Assembly: GCA_035363255.1 (NCBI GenBank)
Contig: DAOSES010000005.1
Span: forward strand, 40,096-104,095
Reading direction: 5' to 3'
From: T3SED10-260 sp035363255
Lineage (GTDB): Bacteria; Caldisericota; Caldisericia; UBA6126
Length of the DNA stretch: 64,000 bases
A program made the position numbers and the translations under genes. Positions 17,948 to 26,584 of the stretch are shown here, in pieces. Numbering within the stretch: the stretch's first letter is position 1; each line of letters begins with the position of its first letter. The notes beneath the pieces are model-generated. The model saw only the letters and a list, made by a program, of their open reading frames with translations. It was not told the DNA's origin and did not search any database.

Positions 17948-18154
17948 ATGAAAAACAAAATTAGGTCTTGCCGAGGAGCGATGAAACGCTTCAAGGTAAC
18001 AGGCACCGGAAAAATAATGTATATGCCTACCGGGCACAGTCATTTCATGGAAAAAAAATCTGCAGGCACCAAAGCTGGTCAGCGTTGTCAGCGTGAAGTT
18101 CCAAAATCTGACTACAAAAATGTTCGAGCCCGTATCATCAACGTCAAACTTTAA
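17948..18154 (+). CDS. rpmI: 50S ribosomal protein L35
   Basis: 68-aa basic protein with N-terminal MKNKIRSCRGAMKRFKVTGTGK and C-terminal region of the L35 family. Its ribosome site (AAAGGA) overlaps the infC 3' end, 4 nt away. The infC-rpmI-rplT order is near universal. Confidence 0.96.
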   Translation: MKNKIRSCRGAMKRFKVTGTGKIMYMPTGHSHFMEKKSAGTKAGQRCQREVPKSDYKNVRARIINVKL

Positions 18155-18186
18155 ACCCTATCTAAAATAGACCAAGGAGAAAACAG

Positions 18187-18543
18187 ATGAGAGTAAAAGG
18201 TGGCTTTACCCGCAGACAAAGGGTAAAAAAAATACTAAAAAGAGCAAAAGGTTTTAGAGGAGCCTCCTCCCGCCAATTTTGTGTAGCCAAAGAAAAAGTA
18301 CTTCATGCCGAACGTTACCAATATGTCAGCCGCAGGATCCTGAAGCGTGATATGCGAGCCCTCTGGATTCAACGCATCAATATTGCTGTCAGACTCAACG
18401 ATCCAGACATGAATTATTCCACATTTATTCATGGTCTCAAAAATGCAGCCATCGATCTTGACAGAAAAGTTCTTGCTCAAATGGCTGTTGACAACAAGGA
18501 AGCCTTCTCCCAAATAGTACAGACTGCCAAAAACGCCCTCTAA
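18187..18543 (+). CDS. rplT: 50S ribosomal protein L20
   Basis: 118-aa basic protein that nucleates 50S assembly; in several bacteria it also represses its own operon. The N-terminal RVKGGFTRRQRVKKILKRAK and the later RRILKRDMRALWIQRIN segment are typical. It has an AAGGAG ribosome site. The C terminus runs to AKNAL, giving the standard length. Confidence 0.96.
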   Translation: MRVKGGFTRRQRVKKILKRAKGFRGASSRQFCVAKEKVLHAERYQYVSRRILKRDMRALWIQRINIAVRLNDPDMNYSTFIHGLKNAAIDLDRKVLAQMAVDNKEAFSQIVQTAKNAL

Positions 18544-18556
18544 ACCAGGAATTTCC

Positions 18557-19894
18557 ATGGGAAATTACTTTGGCACAGATGGCATTCGCGGGATAGCTTC
18601 CACTGTATTATCACCCGAAAAGGTGCTATACATCGGGCAGGCTATAGGGCGTTATGCCCTAGAAACCTGCAAATCCAGTGAGTGCTGGATAGGTATTGGC
18701 AAAGACACCCGGCTATCAGGAGACACCATCGAACATGCTCTTGTTGCTGGTTTGCTTTCCATGGGAGTTTCTGTCAAGAGTTTTGGTATTTTACCCACCC
18801 CAGGCATTGCTCGAATACTTCGCATCGAAAATTGCCATCTCGGAATAGTAATTTCCGCTTCCCACAATCCTGTTGAATACAATGGGCTGAAAGTATTTGC
18901 AGGTCAAGGCATCAAACTTAACGATGAGCAGGAAGCCCGAATCGAATACTGGATAGAAAAAGCAAAACTCGGTCTTCCTCTTTCCAAACACCCTGGAAGC
19001 CATCTTCTCTACGACCGTGCCCCCACAGACTATACCCAGTCCATACTCAATCAATACCCCAAACTACGTCTCGATGGCATCAAAATTGCTGTCGATTGTG
19101 CCTATGGCGCCACCTGGTTCACCACTCCCCATGTGTTAGAGCAATTGGGTGCTCAGGTTTTCGCAGTTGCCAACACTCCCGATGGTTCTCGCATCAACGT
19201 CAATTGCGGATCCACCTACCCCGACTTTATTCAGGAAGCAGCTACCCAAGAGGCATTTCCCTATGATATAGCTTTTTCTCATGATGGCGATGGCGATCGA
19301 GTGCTTGCACATTATCAAGGCCAATTGGTGGATGGCGATCATATGCTCGCCCTAACCGCACTATTTCGCCAAAAGCGGTCCAATCTCCAACCATCCACCA
19401 TCGTCGGCACCGTCATGACCAACTCCGGCATCGAACACTTCCTTAGCAAAACCCAGATTCATATGCATCGCTCTCCAGTTGGAGATCGCTACGTTCTCGA
19501 AGATATGCTCCGACTCAAAGCCCCCATGGGGGGAGAACAATCAGGACACCTTATTTATATTGACAAAGGTTTTACTGGGGATGGTCTGGTTTCCATCCTC
19601 GAAACCCTCCAAGCATTAGTTCCCAATGATTTTCACAAACTTGATGAAATTCAGCAAATTCCCCTCCTGTCCCAGGTTCTTCTCAACATCAAAGTCAAAG
19701 ACAAGCAAACCGTACTTCAATCCAAGCGTTTTTCAAGCGAACTGGAAAAAATACAAAATGAGTATCCTCAGGTAAGACTCGTTGTTCGCCCTTCTGGCAC
19801 AGAGCCCTTATTTAGAATTCTGACGGAAGCACCTGATCCTGCCCTGGCTAAGCAATTAGCCCAGCATTTGGCCGATCTGGCTGTCTCTTTATAA
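18557..19894 (+). CDS. glmM: Phosphoglucosamine mutase
   Basis: Converts glucosamine-6-P to glucosamine-1-P for UDP-GlcNAc and peptidoglycan synthesis. Signatures in order: YFGTDGIRGIA at the N terminus, phospho-Ser loop VISASHNPVEYNG (near residue 100), metal loop SHDGDGDRV (near 240), sugar-binding GGEQSGHLI and phosphate-binding RPSGTEPLFRI. 445 aa is normal. It starts 13 nt after rplT. Confidence 0.95.
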   Translation: MGNYFGTDGIRGIASTVLSPEKVLYIGQAIGRYALETCKSSECWIGIGKDTRLSGDTIEHALVAGLLSMGVSVKSFGILPTPGIARILRIENCHLGIVISASHNPVEYNGLKVFAGQGIKLNDEQEARIEYWIEKAKLGLPLSKHPGSHLLYDRAPTDYTQSILNQYPKLRLDGIKIAVDCAYGATWFTTPHVLEQLGAQVFAVANTPDGSRINVNCGSTYPDFIQEAATQEAFPYDIAFSHDGDGDRVLAHYQGQLVDGDHMLALTALFRQKRSNLQPSTIVGTVMTNSGIEHFLSKTQIHMHRSPVGDRYVLEDMLRLKAPMGGEQSGHLIYIDKGFTGDGLVSILETLQALVPNDFHKLDEIQQIPLLSQVLLNIKVKDKQTVLQSKRFSSELEKIQNEYPQVRLVVRPSGTEPLFRILTEAPDPALAKQLAQHLADLAVSL

Positions 19895-19915
19895 GTCGTC
19901 AGATCCCATTACGCA

Positions 19916-22900
19916 ATGTCGATGGTTCATTTACATACCCATTCCGAATTTAGTTTATTGGATGGACTCAATCGTATAGAGCGCATGGTTTGCGCCGTAC
20001 GAGATTTGGGTCAGCATTCTCTTGCCCTTACCGACCATGGCGTCATGTATGGCGTGATTGATTTTTATAAAACCTGTCTAGCCCATAAGATTAAACCCAT
20101 TATCGGCTGTGAACTATATTTTACCGACAAATCCCGCCATCAAAAAGAATCAAGAGAAGATGCAGTCAACTATCACCTTATTCTTCTTGCCAAAAACTAT
20201 CAAGGCTACCAAAACCTTTGCAAATTGGTTTCTTTAGCTCATATCGAAGGTTTTTATTACAAGCCAAGACTCGATTGGGAGCTTCTGGAACAACACCATG
20301 AAGGTTTGGTGGCGATGTCCGCATGTATCAAGGGTCATGTGCCATACCTTCTTTTATCAGATCGCCCCGAGGAAGCTCGTCAAGTGGCTATGCGATACCA
20401 AGCTCTATTCAACGACGACTACTACCTTGAAGTTCAAAATCATGGTCTTCCCGAGGAATTGAAAGTAAACCCTTTGCTGGCAGAGCTTGGAAAAGAACTA
20501 AACATTCCCCTGGTTGCCACTCAGGATGCCCATTATCCCTGCAGATCGGATGCCTATGCCCACGATTTACTGCTCTGTGTTCAAACCCTCAGCGACTACG
20601 ACGACCCCCAGCGAATACGATTCAGCAACGACGAGTTTTATATCAAATCTCAAGCTGAAATGCAGGAGCTTTTCAAAGAATACCCCGAAGCAGTGAGTAA
20701 TACCGAGTTAATTGCTGAAAAGTGCAACATCGAGTTTGATTTCGATCAATATCATCTGCCTGTCTATCAAAACGAAAACGTAAAAACAGTAGAAGAGCGC
20801 AAGGCATATCTCCAGGAGCTCTGCTATGCCGCATTACCCAAACGTTATGGATCTGATCCTTCTTCCGAAGTCTTAGAACGTCTCGAATACGAGCTCAAAA
20901 TCATCAATGACATGCATTTTGTCGACTACTTCCTTGTCGTCCAGGATTTTGTCAATGAAGCCAAGCGGCGAAATATCTATGTAGGACCTGGCAGAGGTTC
21001 TGCAGCTGGCAGTATAGTGAGTTATCTTCTCAATATCACAGGCATTGACCCCCTCCAATACAAGCTCTATTTTGAACGTTTTCTCAATCCAGCTCGTATC
21101 AGTATGCCCGATATAGATATCGATTTTGAGGACGAACGTCGCGATGAAGTGATCGCTTATGTGCGCGAAAAATATGGAGCCTACAAAGTAGCCCAGGTAG
21201 CCACCTTTGGCAAGATGGAAGCCCGGGGAGTCATCCGAGATGTAGCCCGAGCCTTCAAATATGATCAAAGCTGGGTCAATCGTCTCAGCAAAACCATTCC
21301 TTTTGGAAGATCCCTCGAAGAAGCCTATACCCTTTCTCCCGAGTTCAAACAAATTATAGATGAAAACGAGGATAATCGCCGGCTATATGATACTGCCAGG
21401 GATATTGAAGGGCAAACCCGCAATTTTTCTGTCCATGCCGCCGGAGTAGTGATAGGCGACACCGAGCTTTGGAACTATGTTCCCCTTCAGCTCGATAAAA
21501 ACAAACATTTGGTGGTTCAATACGACAAAGACACCGTCGAAAAGATGGGTTTGCTTAAAATTGACTTTCTTGGTCTGCGCAACCTTACCGTAATTCGAGA
21601 ATGTATTCAGCTCATCAACGAGCAACACCAAAAAGTCATCGATGTCGAAAAGATCCCCCTAAACGACCCTGAAGTCTTTCAGCTCTACAAAAAAGCTGCT
21701 ACTAAGGGGGTATTTCAGGTCGAAAGCAGAGGAATGCGGCAAATCTTTAAAGAACTCGATCCCTCCGACATCGAAGATGTGATTGCGGTTATAGCGCTCT
21801 ATCGTCCTGGTCCCATGGAGTTTATCAAGACCTTTATCCGCAACAAGGCACACCCCGAAGAAATTGTTTACGAACACCCTGTGCTTGAGCCTATTTTAAA
21901 AAACACCTACGGAATATGTGTTTATCAGGAACAGGTAATGTCCATTGCCCAGGTGATGGGTGGTTTCAGTCTCGGAGAAGCCGACTTGCTTCGAAAAGCC
22001 ATGGGAAAAAAGAAAAAAGAGATTATGGAAGAGCTGAAAGGTGATTTTCTTCAGCGATCCCAAGCTCAGGGCTATACTCCAGAGGTAGCCAAAAGTATCT
22101 TCGAAAAACTGGAATTTTTTGCAGGATATGGCTTCAACCGTGCTCATGCCGCTGCTTATGGGCTTATCTCCTACCAAACCGCATGGTTCAAGGTCAGATA
22201 CCCTGTCGAATATATGACCGCTCTTCTCAACAGCGTCAAAGACGACGAAAAAAAGCTTTCCGAGTATATTGCCGAATGCTATCAAATGAAAATAGAAGTG
22301 CTCCCTCCAGACATCAATCAGAGCCAAATCCATTTTACCATTGAAAACAATAAGATCCGTTTTGCCCTTCTGGCAATAAAAAATGCTGGCAAAATCGCCT
22401 TAGAGCTAATCATCGAAAATCGTCAACAACAAGGACCTTTCCGCCACTACACCGATTTTGCCAAACGGATGAGCAGTGGAAAAGTCAACAAAAAAGTCAT
22501 CGAATCTCTTATCAAAGCGGGTGCCTTTGATGTTTTTGAAGCTGATAGAACTTTTCTTCTTCAGCACATCGATGGAAACTGTGAGCCGGAAGTATCGCTT
22601 TTCGGAGCTTTGGAGCCATCACCTTCGCCCTTGGAAAAAAAACCAGTCAAAATAGATTATCATCAACATATGCACTACGAGAAAGAAGCTCTGGGTTTTT
22701 ACTTTTCCATGCATCCCTTTGCTCCCTATCTCGAGACCTATCCAGACTTCGCCTGCCCTCCCATCGAAGAGCTTCAAGAAGAAATTCCCGAACAAGAAAT
22801 TCTGGTGGAAGTGTTTGGCTTGATTGAAAGTATTCGTCAACCCCGAAAAAAGAATGGAACTAGCAATGGCAACACCGTTGTAATCGTCACTGTCGCTGAT

Positions 22901-23326
22901 ATGACTTCTTCCATGGAATTTGTGGCTTTTGGCAAAACAGCCGAAAACTTGCTCCAATGCAAAGACCAGGAAACCGCAGTTTTGCTCAGTATTCGAATAC
23001 GTAAAGAGGAAGATCGGGTTCGAGCCAGTTTGGCAGATATCAAACGTATGATCACACGCGAAGAAATGATCCGCGAACAAAGTGCTCATTGGAGGCTTGA
23101 GCTCTGCCTTGATTTGGATGTTCTCAGCTCTGAGCATCTGTCGCAAATTAGACAGTGCCTCCAGAAATATGCTGGCACCAACAGCATACAACTCATGATG
23201 AAAAAGTCCCCCTGGTTGATACGAGCAGGCACCTCATTGCAAGTGGAAAAAAGTCAACAACTCCTGCTGGAGCTTGAAGCGCTGACTGGTAGCCAGCTGA
23301 TCGGATGGAAACGTTGCTTAAACTGA
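19916..23326 (+). CDS. dnaE: DNA polymerase III alpha subunit
   Basis: Replicative polymerase. The N-terminal PHP domain starts VHLHTHSEFSLLDG; the polymerase domain contains GPGRGSAAGSIVSYLL and the catalytic Asp pair in PDIDIDFEDERR, then AHAAAYGLISYQTAWFK. Near the C terminus is an OB-fold region (ILVEVFGLIESIR). 1136 aa fits DnaE1. Start is ATG 19916 or 19922. The last 22 nt overlap the histidine kinase start. Confidence 0.95.
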   Translation: MSMVHLHTHSEFSLLDGLNRIERMVCAVRDLGQHSLALTDHGVMYGVIDFYKTCLAHKIKPIIGCELYFTDKSRHQKESREDAVNYHLILLAKNYQGYQNLCKLVSLAHIEGFYYKPRLDWELLEQHHEGLVAMSACIKGHVPYLLLSDRPEEARQVAMRYQALFNDDYYLEVQNHGLPEELKVNPLLAELGKELNIPLVATQDAHYPCRSDAYAHDLLLCVQTLSDYDDPQRIRFSNDEFYIKSQAEMQELFKEYPEAVSNTELIAEKCNIEFDFDQYHLPVYQNENVKTVEERKAYLQELCYAALPKRYGSDPSSEVLERLEYELKIINDMHFVDYFLVVQDFVNEAKRRNIYVGPGRGSAAGSIVSYLLNITGIDPLQYKLYFERFLNPARISMPDIDIDFEDERRDEVIAYVREKYGAYKVAQVATFGKMEARGVIRDVARAFKYDQSWVNRLSKTIPFGRSLEEAYTLSPEFKQIIDENEDNRRLYDTARDIEGQTRNFSVHAAGVVIGDTELWNYVPLQLDKNKHLVVQYDKDTVEKMGLLKIDFLGLRNLTVIRECIQLINEQHQKVIDVEKIPLNDPEVFQLYKKAATKGVFQVESRGMRQIFKELDPSDIEDVIAVIALYRPGPMEFIKTFIRNKAHPEEIVYEHPVLEPILKNTYGICVYQEQVMSIAQVMGGFSLGEADLLRKAMGKKKKEIMEELKGDFLQRSQAQGYTPEVAKSIFEKLEFFAGYGFNRAHAAAYGLISYQTAWFKVRYPVEYMTALLNSVKDDEKKLSEYIAECYQMKIEVLPPDINQSQIHFTIENNKIRFALLAIKNAGKIALELIIENRQQQGPFRHYTDFAKRMSSGKVNKKVIESLIKAGAFDVFEADRTFLLQHIDGNCEPEVSLFGALEPSPSPLEKKPVKIDYHQHMHYEKEALGFYFSMHPFAPYLETYPDFACPPIEELQEEIPEQEILVEVFGLIESIRQPRKKNGTSNGNTVVIVTVADMTSSMEFVAFGKTAENLLQCKDQETAVLLSIRIRKEEDRVRASLADIKRMITREEMIREQSAHWRLELCLDLDVLSSEHLSQIRQCLQKYAGTNSIQLMMKKSPWLIRAGTSLQVEKSQQLLLELEALTGSQLIGWKRCLN

Positions 23327-25101
23327 TTCGTTCGGTCCGTTTCCAGGTAGTCATGTTTACCAGTTTGCTGGTTATTTTGGGCAATGGTTTTCTGGCAGTC
23401 TTTATTGTTCGACAATACACTGAAAGTCTGGTCAGAGAAAAATACGAAAAGCTTGGTCAACATGCCAGATACCTGGCTCAGGTTTATCTCATCATCGACA
23501 ACAATACCCAAAACAATGCCCGTACTCAGTTCAATGCCCAAAATCCTGGTCCTGATTTTCGTAGCTACGAAGACATCTATGCCCAACAGCGCCGAGAATG
23601 GCTTGAAAGCCCCTTAAAAGACCATACTGGTGGCTTGATGGAATACTCCGAAGAATTGGGTGCAGGCTTTTACTTCAGCGATCTTAAGCGAATTATGGCT
23701 TTTCAAGTCGATCCTCGTTTTATTGAGTATGATCGTCTGGTATATGCGGTGCCTGTCGAGCCTGAAGGGTCCTTTGTTTGGGTGGAAGAGTCCTATCACA
23801 ACATCAATATTCAATTTAAAGCCCTCAATCAGAGAGCTTTCCAAATCACTTTTCTTATCATCCTTATCACTTTGTTTCTTGCTGGCCTATTCACCTGGTC
23901 CTTTTCAGTGCGAATGAAAAAAATTCTCACTACGCTTTCACTGCTACAAAAAGATTTGCATGCTCCAGTCCCCTTTCTGAGCGGAGAATTCGGGCATATC
24001 TCAGAAGGGATCCGCTCCCTTGCCGAAGCTTTGATACGCACACGATCTCGTTCCGAGCTCATTTTACGTAGCGCAAAAACGGGTATGATTGCCTTTGATC
24101 TTGATTTAAACATCGTGATGATCAATGAAGCCGCAGAGCAGTACCTGGAATGTAATGGAAACACTCTCGGCAATCTTGAAGTGCTCGATCGTCTTGGGCA
24201 TCTGATAAGCACCACCATACAACAAGCCTTTGAAAGTGGAAATACCTATTCCTTCGATGGTATGCGCAAGGTAGTCGAATCCAAAGAAAAATATTTCAAT
24301 ATGACCATTATCCCCAACCAGGGAGATTCTGATGTAAAAATGGTACTGGTTACCCTTGAAGATGTGAGTGAAAATGTCAAACTCATCAAAGAAGCTGAGA
24401 AAAACGAATCTCTTAAAATGCTTGGACTTTTTACCACCGGAGTTGCTCATGAAATCCGCAATCCACTTACCTCTATTAAGGGTTTTATCCAACTTTTAAA
24501 CAAAAAAATGCAGGATCAAACTGATAATGCACGTTTGCTTCATTTGGTACTCCGAGAAATAGAACGTCTCGAAAACCTGATCAAAGACCTTATCACCTAT
24601 GCCAGGCCCTCCAAGCCAAACTTTGAGTGGGTTCCGGCTGGCCCTTTGCTTGATACTATCGTGCAAGTTCTTGCTCCTCGCATCAGTCAGAAAAAAGCTG
24701 AAGTTTTACAGCTCGAACTGGACGAGTTGGAGCTTTTTATCGATCGCCGGCAAATGTATCAGGTTTTCTTCAATCTCATACTCAATGCTATTCAAGCTGT
24801 TCCCTCCGAGAATGGGATCATCAAACTCCGAGCTGAAAAACAGGAGCATTATGTCGATTTGATCGTGGAAGATAACGGTCGAGGTATAGAGAAAAGTGAT
24901 TTTGGTAAAATCTTTACCCCCTTTTACACCACCAAAGATAAGGGTACAGGACTTGGTTTGGCTATCTCAAGGCGCATGATAGACGACCATGAAGGTAAGA
25001 TTCTTTTTGATAGTATAGCAGGTGAGGGAACCATTTTCCGTGTTCGTTTATTCAAATATCGAATACGCAAATCAAACGATTTACAAGCACTTTCTGCCTG
25101 A
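23305..25101 (+). CDS. Membrane sensor histidine kinase
   Basis: 598-aa sensor. TM1 lies near residues 13-33, followed by an extracytoplasmic sensor of about 150 aa and TM2 near 180-200. A HAMP-like linker and a PAS-like domain (MIAFDLDLNIVMINEAAEQYL) precede the kinase. The HisKA box is TTGVAHEIRNPLTSIKGF (phospho-His), then the HATPase_c N box NLILNAIQAV, G1 DNGRGIEK and G2 GTGLGLAIS. The ATG lies inside dnaE; the response regulator begins 18 nt downstream. The stimulus is unknown. Confidence 0.92.
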   Translation: METLLKLIRSVRFQVVMFTSLLVILGNGFLAVFIVRQYTESLVREKYEKLGQHARYLAQVYLIIDNNTQNNARTQFNAQNPGPDFRSYEDIYAQQRREWLESPLKDHTGGLMEYSEELGAGFYFSDLKRIMAFQVDPRFIEYDRLVYAVPVEPEGSFVWVEESYHNINIQFKALNQRAFQITFLIILITLFLAGLFTWSFSVRMKKILTTLSLLQKDLHAPVPFLSGEFGHISEGIRSLAEALIRTRSRSELILRSAKTGMIAFDLDLNIVMINEAAEQYLECNGNTLGNLEVLDRLGHLISTTIQQAFESGNTYSFDGMRKVVESKEKYFNMTIIPNQGDSDVKMVLVTLEDVSENVKLIKEAEKNESLKMLGLFTTGVAHEIRNPLTSIKGFIQLLNKKMQDQTDNARLLHLVLREIERLENLIKDLITYARPSKPNFEWVPAGPLLDTIVQVLAPRISQKKAEVLQLELDELELFIDRRQMYQVFFNLILNAIQAVPSENGIIKLRAEKQEHYVDLIVEDNGRGIEKSDFGKIFTPFYTTKDKGTGLGLAISRRMIDDHEGKILFDSIAGEGTIFRVRLFKYRIRKSNDLQALSA

Positions 25102-25107
25102 TTTAGT

Positions 25108-25119
25108 TATAATAGTAGC
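25108..25119 (+). promoter_or_regulatory. -10 box placed for a leaderless response-regulator transcript
   Basis: Perfect TATAAT (25108-25113), then six nt to the ATG at 25120, with no Shine-Dalgarno in the 18-nt gap after the kinase gene. The -35 is poor (TTTACA at 25080-25085 is 22 nt away). It could allow separate expression of the regulator. Confidence 0.4.
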
Positions 25120-26427
25120 ATGGCAAAATATACGATATTAGTTGCAGACGATGAAGAAGGTGTGAGAGAGCTATTCAAAGAGATAGCTCTCGAAGAAGGT
25201 TTTAGGGTGTTGCTTGCCAAAGATGGCATTGAAGCAGTTCAAAAAGCAAGATCCGAAATCCCCGATGTTATTATTCTCGATATACGCATGCCCGATATGG
25301 ATGGTATGGAAGCTTTTCGACGCATCAAAGAAAGTTTGATGAATGTTCCCGTGATTTTTATTACTGCCTTCGGAACCTCCGACTTAGCGATAGAAGCAAT
25401 GAAAAATGGGGCCTACAACTATCTCACCAAACCTTTTGACATCGATGAAATACGCATCGTCATTCGCAGGGCAATCCAACTCCGTCAACTCACCAACGAA
25501 GTCGCGGTGCTCCGTTCTGGTGGAAGCAATATCACTGCCGACCAGGATGAGCTTCATGGTCATTCCCCCGTAATGCAAGAAATCTACAAGTCGATCGGAC
25601 GCATTGCCGACAACGATGCAGCTGTTTTGCTGATTGGCGAAAATGGCACTGGCAAAGAGCTTATTGCCCGTAAAATTCACGAAAATTCCAATCGAAAGCT
25701 TTTGCCATTCGTCCTGATCAATTGTTGTCAGGAGCCTGCCATTCTTGCCAACGAGCTCAAACTTATTCCGAGTTCTGAGTGTTCCGTTTTTTTTAGAAAC
25801 ATCGAAAAACTCCCCTCTTCCTCCCAACACTTGCTCATGGAAATTCTAAACCAAAAACCCAAATGGCGTATTATGTCGTCCAGTACTACCGATTTATCCC
25901 AAGAAGCTTCCTCTTCTCTATTTCGTGAAGACTTGTATTATCTCATCAAGGTGGTACCCATCCAAATCTCGCCTCTGCGAGACCATATCGAAGATCTGGA
26001 AGACCTTGCTCTCTACTTTATGAAACGCTTCTGTATCCGTTACGGAAAAATTATCAACGGTTTTACTGCCGAAGCCCTCAAAGTCCTTCAAGGGCATCAC
26101 TGGCCCGGAAATATGGATGAACTGGAAAATGCCGTAGCCCATGCAGTTATAGTAGCAACTGGCACTCTGATTACAGCAGATGATTTGCCTGTTTCTCTTC
26201 GCGAAACACGCCATCCTACCATCAGTTCTCAAAAAAAACTATTGCATGGTTTAAGTCTTCACGCCGCAGTAAAACAATTTGAAAAACAACTTATCCTTGA
26301 CGCCCTCCAACAAGCTGGCGGTAGCAAGACCAAATCCGCTGAATTATTGGGCATTTCAAGGCGATCCCTCTTCAACAAAATGAAAGAATTTCAACTGCTC
26401 AAAGAAAACGAAACTGAACCAAATTGA
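25120..26427 (+). CDS. NtrC-like response regulator with degenerate AAA+ domain
   Basis: 435-aa partner of the upstream kinase. Receiver domain: acidic pair in ADDEEG, phospho-Asp in IILDIRMPDMDG, Thr in FITAFG and Lys in LTKPFD. The AAA+ domain keeps Walker A GENGTGKE and FREDLYYLIKVVPI, but the segment that should carry GAFTGA is deleted (LINCCQEPAIL runs almost directly into the degenerate Walker B CSVFFRNIEKL). A Fis-type helix-turn-helix closes the protein (GGSKTKSAELLGISRRSLFNK). Without GAFTGA it should not activate sigma-54 polymerase; it may act as a conventional DNA-binding regulator. Confidence 0.88.
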   Translation: MAKYTILVADDEEGVRELFKEIALEEGFRVLLAKDGIEAVQKARSEIPDVIILDIRMPDMDGMEAFRRIKESLMNVPVIFITAFGTSDLAIEAMKNGAYNYLTKPFDIDEIRIVIRRAIQLRQLTNEVAVLRSGGSNITADQDELHGHSPVMQEIYKSIGRIADNDAAVLLIGENGTGKELIARKIHENSNRKLLPFVLINCCQEPAILANELKLIPSSECSVFFRNIEKLPSSSQHLLMEILNQKPKWRIMSSSTTDLSQEASSSLFREDLYYLIKVVPIQISPLRDHIEDLEDLALYFMKRFCIRYGKIINGFTAEALKVLQGHHWPGNMDELENAVAHAVIVATGTLITADDLPVSLRETRHPTISSQKKLLHGLSLHAAVKQFEKQLILDALQQAGGSKTKSAELLGISRRSLFNKMKEFQLLKENETEPN

Positions 26428-26458
26428 GCTAAAACTCTATTTTTTTTATAAAAAAATT

Positions 26459-26489
26459 AAGAAAAAGCTTGTTTTTTCTTGATTTTTTT
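26459..26489 (+). terminator. Possible Rho-independent terminator after the two-component genes
   Basis: AT-rich hairpin with an 8-bp stem AAGAAAAA/TTTTTCTT and loop GCTTGT, followed by GA and seven T. Weak stem, but placed in the gap between two transcription units. Confidence 0.4.
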
Positions 26490-26584
26490 GTAAACATTGC
26501 TTAAATTGAGGATAAATGAATGAATTGTATTGTTTTAACCTCGCAAGAAGCAAGCGATGCTTTAAATTAAAAGGGGGAAAAAGA

